The translations under genes were made by a program, and so were the position numbers. This document shows positions 1 through 7,490 of a stretch of DNA of 55,774 nt, piece by piece. Position 1 is the first letter of the stretch, and each line of letters begins with the position of its first letter. The notes below the pieces were generated by a model, which had not been told where the DNA came from, searched no databases, and worked only from the letters and a program-made list of their open reading frames with translations. The stretch comes from Levilactobacillus zymae DSM 19395 (lineage in GTDB: Bacteria > Bacillota > Bacilli > Lactobacillales > Lactobacillaceae): NCBI RefSeq assembly GCF_001434115.1, contig NZ_AZDW01000001.1:1-55774 (forward strand), given 5' to 3'.

Positions 1-1248
1 CACTTGAATCATGTGTTTGATGGGGATTTTGGAGTTTCTGGTGAATAATTCAGGTGAAGTATACCTTATTAATTTTTTTAGCAAAGAGGTTGGCTTAGGG
101 TAACTAAAGCACTTTGATTTAAAAAGCTCTATTATCTCGTTAGTACCGTCTTTGGTAGTTCCAACATTCTTCAATATTGAACTAGGAGTTTTTGAATCGC
201 CTTTAGAAATACGTTCTTTAAGAAACAATTTTCTTTTAGGAGAAGAATCATCATTCATCCCAAACTTTATTCTCCCGTCATCCATCAATCTTTTAATACC
301 ATCTCTATTAAAAGCCCAGATTCTATTATGAGGAGGAAAATATTCTTTACCAGTATTGGGGTTAGTAATTCCAAAAACAGTATCGCCTCCGGCTTTATTA
401 GCATCCAACGGAGTTAATTTCCAAGGACCTCTTGGGTCATTGTCTGGGTTCTTATATTCTTTTGAACTCAATGGATCTCCATACCATTGCAATTGTTGAA
501 TATTCTTTGCGTAAACCAAAATGTAATTATGATTTAGAGATATCGGCGAATCATTAGATATAGATGCCCTTGACTTCCATACAAATGCATCAACATAATT
601 CGCTTCACCAAAAATCTCATCACAAATATTTTTAAGATTGGAGAATTCATTGTCATCTATGGAAATAAAAATTGTGCCCTTAGAAGATAAAATTCGTTTT
701 GCAATAACCAACCTTGGATACATAAACGTTAGCCAGGCCGAATGACTTGAGCTACCTTGTATTGATTTAAGCCTTTCTACTTGTTCGTCCTCTAAGCCAA
801 ACATATTCTTTATCTGATCATCTGAATGTTCAAACGAATCCGGGTATTCAAAATCATTACTTCCAGTATTGTATGGTGGGTCGATAAATATAGTATTTAT
901 TTTATTCAAATACCCTACCTCTAGATGACGCAATACCTCCAAGTTATCACCAGTAAAGAATAGGTTCTTACTCTCTTTTCCTTCACCTTGATTTTGTTTT
1001 TCATCAGGAACAATAACAGTAGTAGGCATTTCACCAGCTTGTCGACGTGCATAATCTTTACCAATAAAGTCCAGTTGATACCCTTCACTCAACTCGTTGA
1101 TGTTCTTGTCTTTCAATTGAGCCTTGAACTTATCTAAATCAAAGGACCCGTCTTCTGTAAAGAATTCCGGCAGTTTGTCCTTAAGTTCATTTAAGAAAGC
1201 CGTATTAGGTCGCACAATTTCATTGTATTTTTCGTTATCTGTTTGCAT
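1..1248 (-). CDS. mod: Type III restriction-modification DNA methyltransferase (Mod), C-terminus outside window
   Basis: This frame is open from an ATG at 1248 to the window edge (416 codons), so only the N-terminal two thirds or so are present. A GGAG Shine-Dalgarno lies 7-8 nt before the ATG. Residues 97-102 read FFTGDN followed by LEVLRHL, and residues 122-127 read IDPPYN. That is the catalytic motif IV of beta-class N6-adenine methyltransferases and the arrangement typical of type III Mod subunits. The target recognition region should begin around residue 150. The SAM-binding FxGxG motif of this class is near the C-terminus and would lie beyond the edge. The partner res gene would be expected further left. 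Base composition is clearly richer in A+T than the following genes, which suggests horizontal acquisition. A type I or solitary methyltransferase is less likely. Confidence 0.85.
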   Translation of the reverse strand, partial: MQTDNEKYNEIVRPNTAFLNELKDKLPEFFTEDGSFDLDKFKAQLKDKNINELSEGYQLDFIGKDYARRQAGEMPTTVIVPDEKQNQGEGKESKNLFFTGDNLEVLRHLEVGYLNKINTIFIDPPYNTGSNDFEYPDSFEHSDDQIKNMFGLEDEQVERLKSIQGSSSHSAWLTFMYPRLVIAKRILSSKGTIFISIDDNEFSNLKNICDEIFGEANYVDAFVWKSRASISNDSPISLNHNYILVYAKNIQQLQWYGDPLSSKEYKNPDNDPRGPWKLTPLDANKAGGDTVFGITNPNTGKEYFPPHNRIWAFNRDGIKRLMDDGRIKFGMNDDSSPKRKLFLKERISKGDSKTPSSILKNVGTTKDGTNEIIELFKSKCFSYPKPTSLLKKLIRYTSPELFTRNSKIPIKHMIQV

Positions 1249-1436
1249 TAATTATTCTCCTGTCAACCATACTCCTATGAACTAGTCCCCATTCGAAGTA
1301 ACAATTTGTTATAACTAATCATACCAGCCTTGAGAAAAATTAATACCTCCAAGGCTTATTTAGTTGGCTCTAAATTAAGAAATAAGGTTCTATGATATTT
1401 GGTGTTGATGGATTAAATCTATCAACATTATTTTAA

Positions 1437-1465
1437 AAGGACATCCCCAAATCGAGAATGTCCTT
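1437..1465 (-). terminator. Terminator after degV
   Basis: An 8 bp stem (AAGGACAT/ATGTCCTT) with a 13 nt loop is followed on the minus strand by TTTTAAAAT. It lies just downstream of the degV stop codon. The rest of 1249-1500 holds the start region of the methyltransferase gene and no other gene that I can see. Confidence 0.6.
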
Positions 1466-1500
1466 CCTGCTTTTATCGAATTCACTGGATTAATCAATAC

Positions 1501-2367
1501 TTAAGCGCGTTCGTAGTCCTTGATCCAGGCTAACGCTAACGCCTTTTCGCCCAGATGCGCCCCGATGACCGGTCCAAAGTAGGAACGTTCCACGGGAATA
1601 TCCGGGTACTGCTGGGTAATCTTAGCCGCCCAGGCCGCCCCACCGTCGGGATCGTTGGCATCGATCACCAACGCCTTTAGGGGGTAGTCGACCTTGGCCT
1701 GCGCCTCGACGAAGAGGTCTTCCACGCGGGCTAAGGCCTTCTTGCGCGACCGCACCTTTTCGAAGGCCACGATTTCGTGGGTCTGGTCGTCAAAGGTCAG
1801 TAACGGCTTGATCCGTAAGACACTGCCGATAAAGGCCGAGGCATTGGACAAACGTCCGCCCCGCACCAGGTTTTGCAAATCATCGACCACGAAATATTCC
1901 CCAATGGTCGACCGTAAGTCGTCCAGGCGCGCCAAAATCTCTTCGGGCGTCGCCCCCTTAGCCGCCATGCGGGACGCCTCAATGGCCAAATAGCCCATGA
2001 GTTTGACCGTAATCTGTGAATCGTAAGGAATCACCCTGATGTTATCGATCGTGGGTGCTAAGTTCTTTAATTGGTTAACGAAGCCGGAAATCGTGCTGGC
2101 TAGGTGAATACTAATCACCGTATCGTAGCCTTCATCCGCCAATTGGTTGTAGAGATTAATCATCTCACCCAACGGTGGTTGAGAAGTACTGGGGAATGAC
2201 TTGGAGTTACGCAGCCAGTCATAGAATTCCTCAGTGGTGATATCGACGCCTTCATCGTAGGAACGGCCGTCAATGATCACCGGAATCGGAACGACGTGAA
2301 TATTGTATCGTTTCGCCTCTTCTGCGGACAAATAGCTGGTACTATCGGTGACCACAGCAATCTTCAT
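1501..2367 (-). CDS. DegV family fatty-acid-binding protein
   Basis: The 288-residue product begins MKIAVVTDSTSYLS and has the DegV layout. The N-terminal lobe carries the VTDST motif, a region STSQPP near residue 60 and a C-terminal lobe with RGGRLSNA and FGPVIGAHLG. DegV-fold proteins bind a fatty acyl chain. In Firmicutes some (FakB) present the fatty acid to the FakA kinase for incorporation of exogenous fatty acids. No fakA lies nearby, so the FakB role is an inference. AGGTG precedes the ATG at a good distance. The gene lies 61 bp after the transporter gene on the same strand and could be the last gene of the marR unit. It is followed by a terminator. Confidence 0.85.
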   Translation of the reverse strand: MKIAVVTDSTSYLSAEEAKRYNIHVVPIPVIIDGRSYDEGVDITTEEFYDWLRNSKSFPSTSQPPLGEMINLYNQLADEGYDTVISIHLASTISGFVNQLKNLAPTIDNIRVIPYDSQITVKLMGYLAIEASRMAAKGATPEEILARLDDLRSTIGEYFVVDDLQNLVRGGRLSNASAFIGSVLRIKPLLTFDDQTHEIVAFEKVRSRKKALARVEDLFVEAQAKVDYPLKALVIDANDPDGGAAWAAKITQQYPDIPVERSYFGPVIGAHLGEKALALAWIKDYERA

Positions 2368-2428
2368 GTTCTTACACCTACTTTTACTTTCGTTTATCCC
2401 CTAGAATACCATAAAACCCATACAAGGA

Positions 2429-3676
2429 CTAGGAATTGTCCGCCGCGAGCTTGGGCAGCGCCAGAAAAATACCTAGGCCGGCCAAGAACAACAGGGACAA
2501 CGAAGCCGCCCCAATCCGGGATTGACCGGTGAATTGGGTGACCACCCCGACTAAGATGGGCCCCAAGACCGCGGAGAACTTACCCAAGATGTTGTAGAAG
2601 CCAAAAAACTCACTGGACTGTTCCTTAGGGACCAAGCGGCCAAAGTACGACCGCGAGAGCGCCTGAATGCCCCCCTGACTGGTTCCAACCAGAATCGCCA
2701 ACAACCAGAAGTCGTTGACCGTATGCAGGTGTAAGGCGTCCACACAGATAATTAAATAAACAATAATGGCAATCAAAATTCCCGTGCGGGCGCTGGTCTT
2801 TTGGGCCAACCAGCCGTAGAAGATGGAACACGGAAAGGCGACCAGCTGAACGGCCAGTAACACCATGATCAGCGTGGTGCTGGTGATCCCGATATCCAGG
2901 CCGATCGACGTGGCCATGGTAAAGATGGTGTCGACCCCGTCAATGTAGCAAAAGTACGCCACCAAAAACCACGCCAACTGGCGGTGTTGTCGCAAGTGCC
3001 GCACGGTCTGCCAGACCCGCGCCCAACTCTGTTTCAAGGGCGCCGGGGTGGCGGACAAGGCGTGACGCTGGCGCACGTTTCTCAGTAGCGGAATGAAGAA
3101 GATCACCCACCACACGGCCGCCAGCGCAAAGCCCCAGCGGGCCACCGCCGTACTCGACAACTGACCAAACCCGTGGGTAAACTCGAGGATCATAAATAAA
3201 ATAAAGGCTAACACCCCACCGAGATACCCAAAGCCGTAACCCACACTCGAAATCTGGTCCATCTGCCGGTCGTCACTGACGTCGGTCAAGAAGCTGTCGT
3301 AAAACAGGTTCCCTCCTGAATACCCCAGCACCGACAACACGTAGATCACTAACAACCACTGCCACAGCGTTGGCGGCAGCAGGGCTAATCCCAGCGTCAT
3401 CACCATCCCCAGCGTGGTGAAGCCCGTTAAGAGGCGTTTCTTAAATCCGGGATAGTCGGCTAACGCCCCCAGGAACGGGGCCAGTACGGCAACCAGCAAC
3501 GTCCCCAAACTGTTGGCGTACCCCCAGAAGGCCGTGGCGTTGGCCGCGGTGACTCCGTTGGCCTGGGCCACCCCCTTGAAGTAGATCGGTAACACGGCGG
3601 TGGTCACGATGATGCCATACCCGGAATTGGCCCAATCGTAGAAGACCCAACTCCACTGTTCTTTAGTCAGCTTCAT
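2429..3676 (-). CDS. MFS transporter, UMF1/Atg22-like
   Basis: This 415-residue protein has about 12 hydrophobic segments. Its start, MKLTKEQWSWVFYDWANSG, contains the WxFYDWANSG signature of the Atg22/UMF1 branch of the major facilitator superfamily. A central cytoplasmic loop with basic residues lies near position 210. The substrate is not predictable; relatives are annotated as permeases of unknown cargo. Its start codon overlaps the 3' end of the phosphatase gene by 14 bp, so the two are probably translationally coupled and controlled by the upstream MarR protein. Confidence 0.85.
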   Translation of the reverse strand: MKLTKEQWSWVFYDWANSGYGIIVTTAVLPIYFKGVAQANGVTAANATAFWGYANSLGTLLVAVLAPFLGALADYPGFKKRLLTGFTTLGMVMTLGLALLPPTLWQWLLVIYVLSVLGYSGGNLFYDSFLTDVSDDRQMDQISSVGYGFGYLGGVLAFILFMILEFTHGFGQLSSTAVARWGFALAAVWWVIFFIPLLRNVRQRHALSATPAPLKQSWARVWQTVRHLRQHRQLAWFLVAYFCYIDGVDTIFTMATSIGLDIGITSTTLIMVLLAVQLVAFPCSIFYGWLAQKTSARTGILIAIIVYLIICVDALHLHTVNDFWLLAILVGTSQGGIQALSRSYFGRLVPKEQSSEFFGFYNILGKFSAVLGPILVGVVTQFTGQSRIGAASLSLLFLAGLGIFLALPKLAADNS

Positions 3677-4967
3677 GGTGGCCCCCCTTGAACGCCGCGG
3701 TCAAGGCGTGACCCGGCAACGGCTCGGGGAAGTGGACCCCCAGTAGCCGTGCGAACGTCGGCGCCTCGTCCACTAACGCCGCGTCGTCGATGGTTTGGCC
3801 CGCCTTGATGGCCGGACCGGATAAGACCAGCGTGGTCCGATAATCCGGTTTGTCCGGGTCGTAACCGTGGACCCCGTGATAGCGGTCCGGCGTCCCCAGG
3901 CTGGCAGGGTCGACGGCCTCCACCACGGCCGGGCGGTTGGTCTCGTCGGTAAAGTAGTAGCCGGCCTTAGCTTCGACCAACCACTGGCAGTGCGGGTCGG
4001 CCCCGCGTTGTGCCGCTTCGGCGCCGCTGTAGATTGCTTGGACTCCCGGCGTTGTGGCCAGAAGTTCCTTTAAATGTTGGCCGTCCGCGAAGTTGCGGGT
4101 GTAGACGTAGGTGCACCCGTCACAGGACTTGGCCCAGACGTGCCAGTCGTTTTTGACCGTGCCCTCCTTGGTCGGCGTCAACCAGCCCCGTTGCGCGAAG
4201 GCCTGGTTCAAATGGATCATGTGATCGACGTTGATCTGGTAATGGTCCCCCAAGACCGCGAAGTTGGTCTCGCTAAAGGTCCCGGCCGCGATTGTGGCGT
4301 CGATCAACTTACCGACGCGCGCGTCTAAGCGTTTCAACGCCGCCATGGCTTCGGTCGAACGCACCCCGTACCGGTGGCGCATGCTATCCATGTCGACCAA
4401 GTGGATCAACGTGAGGGCTGGCTGCTTGTGATACAGCGTGTCGACCGCACAGGCGGTGATGAAATCGTCGAGCTCGGGTTGCTGGATACCGCGGCGCAAG
4501 TGACCGTATTTCTGGTTCATTCGCAACAGGAAGGCCGGACTGCTGGCCTTCAGTGACACCAGGACTTGGTTGGTCCAAATCCGGTTGGGAAAGATCTCGG
4601 CCAGGTTATAACTGATACGACTGCCCGCGGTGACCGGCCACAAAAAGGCCGCCGTCTTGCGGTGCTGTTGGCGCACCAGGTCGTATAAGGTCGGCACCTT
4701 GACGTCGCGTTGGTACCAGTACCAATCCGGCGAGCGCCGTTGCGGTTGTAATTTAGTGTTATTGATGATGCCGTGTTCTCGCGGGTACTGGCCCGTAATA
4801 ATGGTGGTATGGGACGGGTAGGTCAGCGTGGGGTAGATGCCCCGCACCCGCTTGACCCGCGTACCGGTGACCACTAACCGCCGTAAGTTCGGCAATTCGT
4901 CGAGGTGCTCATCGAGATCCCGACTGCCCATCGCGTCTAACGAAATGACGACTAATCGTTGCTGAAT
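3663..4967 (-). CDS. Alkaline phosphatase-superfamily phosphodiesterase (NPP-like), probable ATT start
   Basis: The protein belongs to the type I phosphodiesterase/nucleotide pyrophosphatase group. It has PTLTYPSH near residue 46 (nucleophilic Thr and metal ligands), DMDSMRH, LGDHY and a late GVHGYDP. The first ATG (4931) falls after the invariant metal-binding Asp of the VVISLDAMG strand. The reading frame stays open 12 codons upstream to a point just after AAGGAG, and the only initiator-like codon there is ATT at 4967, about 9 nt from the Shine-Dalgarno. No ATG, GTG or TTG exists in frame before the upstream TGA. I therefore place the start at 4967 (434 residues). The Shine-Dalgarno overlaps the TAA of the marR gene (TAAGGAG), and the 3' end overlaps the transporter gene. 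The substrate is unknown. Confidence 0.75.
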   Translation of the reverse strand: MQQRLVVISLDAMGSRDLDEHLDELPNLRRLVVTGTRVKRVRGIYPTLTYPSHTTIITGQYPREHGIINNTKLQPQRRSPDWYWYQRDVKVPTLYDLVRQQHRKTAAFLWPVTAGSRISYNLAEIFPNRIWTNQVLVSLKASSPAFLLRMNQKYGHLRRGIQQPELDDFITACAVDTLYHKQPALTLIHLVDMDSMRHRYGVRSTEAMAALKRLDARVGKLIDATIAAGTFSETNFAVLGDHYQINVDHMIHLNQAFAQRGWLTPTKEGTVKNDWHVWAKSCDGCTYVYTRNFADGQHLKELLATTPGVQAIYSGAEAAQRGADPHCQWLVEAKAGYYFTDETNRPAVVEAVDPASLGTPDRYHGVHGYDPDKPDYRTTLVLSGPAIKAGQTIDDAALVDEAPTFARLLGVHFPEPLPGHALTAAFKGGHHEAD

Positions 4968-4980
4968 ATGACTTCACTCC

Positions 4981-5412
4981 TTACTTCACAGACATGGTCC
5001 GTTGCCGGTCCATGCTTTTGGCTAACCGGTTCAATAAGATCTGTAACAGGTTCCGCTCGTCGGCCGACCAGTGCTCGAAAACCTGATCCGCCAACGCTTC
5101 AAAGGCGGTGTTGATGGCCGCCGCGGTCTCGGTCCCCGTGGCGGTAATGGTGTACACCAATTGGCGTTTGTCCCGCCCGATGGCTTCCTTGGTGACCATC
5201 TCCTTGGTCACCAAGCCCTTGAGTTGCCGACTGAGCGTCGACGTGTCTAAGCGGGTCTGTTGGGCGAGGATCTCTTGGGTGTTGGCCCCTTCACCGATCT
5301 GGTCCAAAAGTTGCCACTCCGACACCGTTAAATGGTATTGCTTGGCCATCCGCTGCAACAGGGTCTGCTGCGCCTTGGTGACCGTCATTAAGGCTGCTAG
5401 ACTGGATTTCAA
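4981..5412 (-). CDS. MarR family transcriptional regulator
   Basis: A 143-residue winged-helix repressor. The recognition region LDTSTLSRQLKGLVTKEMV is followed by a wing containing RDKRQLVYTIT. The start is TTG at 5412, with AAGGAG upstream; no nearer ATG fits. It is the first gene of the unit marR-phosphatase-transporter. An imperfect palindrome overlaps its own -10 box, so autoregulation is likely. MarR proteins usually respond to a small aromatic or oxidising ligand; which one applies here cannot be read from the sequence. Confidence 0.85.
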   Translation of the reverse strand: MKSSLAALMTVTKAQQTLLQRMAKQYHLTVSEWQLLDQIGEGANTQEILAQQTRLDTSTLSRQLKGLVTKEMVTKEAIGRDKRQLVYTITATGTETAAAINTAFEALADQVFEHWSADERNLLQILLNRLAKSMDRQRTMSVK

Positions 5413-5429
5413 CTGCCCTCACTCCTTTG

Positions 5430-5464
5430 GTTGCATTATACAACGGACTGATTGGCCGTCACAA
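5430..5464 (-). promoter_or_regulatory. marR promoter with overlapping palindrome
   Basis: On the minus strand a -35 TTGTGA (5459-5464) and a -10 TATAAT (5435-5440) are separated by 18 nt. A 15 bp imperfect palindrome (12 of 15 positions symmetric, arms GTTG/CAAC) at 5430-5444 covers the -10 box and is the best candidate for the MarR operator. Confidence 0.6.
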
Positions 5465-5512
5465 GCACTAATTCGGCCAGTCCTGAGGAAAGTTTTTGGC
5501 GAGGAAACTTCT

Positions 5513-5540
5513 TTGCGCTTTAGGGCCACAATCGCTATAC
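5513..5540 (+). promoter_or_regulatory. Probable rqcH promoter
   Basis: TTGCGC and TATACT are separated by 16 nt, giving a leader of about 155 nt before rqcH. Nothing else was recognised in 5465-5704. Confidence 0.4.
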
Positions 5541-5704
5541 TTTAAGATGTATTGCTTTTTTGAACGTCTATGGACCGCGGCATTGCGCAGCGTCGCTCGG
5601 GGGGATCACGCCGGGGAAAGTTTCTCGCCGCTCAACCTCGCCAACCGACTGCCGTGAGCCGCCCCCTTTAACCCAAAATCAACTCTCTAGAAAGGTGTGA
5701 TTCG

Positions 5705-7423
5705 ATGTCCTTTGATGGGTCCTTCACCCACGCCATGGTCCACGAGCTCCAACAAACCGTGACCACTGGCCGGGTCAGCAAAATTAACCAACCCTACGCC
5801 AACGAGGTGGTCCTGACCATTCGGGCCAACGGGCATAATTACCCGATCCTTTTGTCGGCCAACCCGACTTACGCGCGGATCCAAGTCACCGAAATTCCGT
5901 ACGTTAATCCCCCGGTTCCCACGAACTTTACCATGATCCTGCGTAAATACCTGCAGGGCGCGATCTTAAAGGGCGTCACCCAGGCCGCTAACGACCGGGT
6001 GGTCCACCTGAACTTCACATCCCGTAACGAATTAGGGGATCAACAGGAACTGCATTTAATCATTGAAATCATGGCCCGTCACAGTAACGTAATCTTAGTC
6101 GACCAGGCCAGCGGCAAGATCCTCGACGCCATCAAACACGTCGGCTCCGACCAGAACCGTTACCGGCTACTGCTTCCCGGCGCCCAGTACATCACCCCGC
6201 CCAAGCAAGACCTCGACGATCCGTTCGCCGGACCACGGGCCGACTTAGCGGCGACCATCCGTGAATTTCCCAACCGCGACGTGTTAGCCGGTACCCTGCA
6301 GCATCAGTACCAGGGCCTCGGCAAGGACACCGCCGCCGCACTGGCCAGCGCCCTACACCAACCCGGCGACGCCAACGCGCACTTCACGGCGTTCTTCGCG
6401 CACTTCGATGCCCCGCAACCCACGCTGACCATCTCGCCGAAGGGCAAGACCAGTTTCACGGCCTTCCCGTACCCGACCGAGGGTCAGCAGCAGACCGCCA
6501 CGACCCTCAGCCAATTGCTCGACACCTACTACCAGGACAAGGCCGAACGGGACCGGGTCCAGCAACAAGGCAGCGTCCTGATCCGGGTGGTCCGCAACGA
6601 GTTGAAGAAGAACCGCAACAAGTTGAAGAAGTTACAACGCACCCTAGCCGAAACGGAAAACGCCGACGAATACCGGGTCAAGGGTGAAATCCTGACCACC
6701 TACCTGTACCAGGTGAAGCGCGGTGACACATCTGTGACACTGCCGAACTTCTACGACCAAGAAAAGCCACTGAAAATCGCCCTGTCGAACCAGCTATCGC
6801 CCAATCAAAACGCCCAGAAGTATTTTAAACGGTACCAAAAGGCCAAAAACGCGGTCAGTTACGTGACCACGCAGATTGAGCAGACCCAGGCCAACGTCGA
6901 CTACTTCGACAACATCATGGCCCAGATCGAACTGGCCGCCCCCAAAGACCTGATCGATATTCGCTTGGAACTCCAACAAGGGGGTTACCTGCGCGATCAC
7001 GACCACCAAAAGAAGGCCAAGAAGCGGCGGAAGCAGCAGATCAGTAAGCCCGACCAATTCACGGCCAGCGACGGCACCAAGATTTCCGTGGGGAAAAACA
7101 ACCTGCAAAACGACAAGTTGACCCTGCACACGGCCAAGCGCACCGATATCTGGTTGCACGTCAAGGACATGCCGGGCTCCCACGTGATCGTTCACGCCGC
7201 CGACCCCAGCGAGCAGACCATTCTGGAAGCGGCGAACCTGGCCGCTTACTTCAGTAAGGCCCGCGCGTCCAGCACCGTGCCGGTGGATTACGTGCCGGTC
7301 AAGCGCATCCATAAACCCAACGGCGCCAAACCCGGTTTCGTGATTTTCACCGGGCAAAAGACGGTCTTCGTGACCCCCGAAAGCGCCCTGGTCGACCAAT
7401 TAACGGCGAACAATACGAAGTAA
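5705..7423 (+). CDS. rqcH: Ribosome quality control factor RqcH (NFACT, FbpA/Rqc2 family)
   Basis: A 572-residue protein with the full NFACT layout. The NFACT-N domain starts MSFDGSFTHAMVHEL, a helix-hairpin-helix region and a long coiled coil follow (about 285-400), and a C-terminal NFACT-R domain carries LTLHTAKRTDIWLHVKDMPGSHV. RqcH binds peptidyl-tRNA-blocked 50S subunits and directs addition of alanine tails that mark the nascent chain for degradation. Older annotations call it fibronectin-binding protein. AAAGGTGTGA precedes the ATG. It converges on carB across a shared terminator. In Bacillus its homologue also lies just beyond the pyr operon, so the position is ancestral. Confidence 0.93.
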   Translation: MSFDGSFTHAMVHELQQTVTTGRVSKINQPYANEVVLTIRANGHNYPILLSANPTYARIQVTEIPYVNPPVPTNFTMILRKYLQGAILKGVTQAANDRVVHLNFTSRNELGDQQELHLIIEIMARHSNVILVDQASGKILDAIKHVGSDQNRYRLLLPGAQYITPPKQDLDDPFAGPRADLAATIREFPNRDVLAGTLQHQYQGLGKDTAAALASALHQPGDANAHFTAFFAHFDAPQPTLTISPKGKTSFTAFPYPTEGQQQTATTLSQLLDTYYQDKAERDRVQQQGSVLIRVVRNELKKNRNKLKKLQRTLAETENADEYRVKGEILTTYLYQVKRGDTSVTLPNFYDQEKPLKIALSNQLSPNQNAQKYFKRYQKAKNAVSYVTTQIEQTQANVDYFDNIMAQIELAAPKDLIDIRLELQQGGYLRDHDHQKKAKKRRKQQISKPDQFTASDGTKISVGKNNLQNDKLTLHTAKRTDIWLHVKDMPGSHVIVHAADPSEQTILEAANLAAYFSKARASSTVPVDYVPVKRIHKPNGAKPGFVIFTGQKTVFVTPESALVDQLTANNTK

Positions 7424-7438
7424 ACCGACAGCAACGTT

Positions 7439-7478
7439 AAAAGGCATCAACCCGCTCAAGTGCGAGTTGATGCCTTTT
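7439..7478. terminator. Bidirectional terminator between rqcH and carB
   Basis: A 13 bp perfect stem (AAAAGGCATCAAC/GTTGATGCCTTTT) has A- and T-runs on both sides and lies between convergent stop codons. Confidence 0.85.
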
Positions 7479-7490
7479 TGTATTTAGCAA

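Noticed and set aside
6794-7399. Minus-strand frame of 201 codons opposite rqcH
   Set aside because: Antisense shadow; rqcH is complete and well conserved there.
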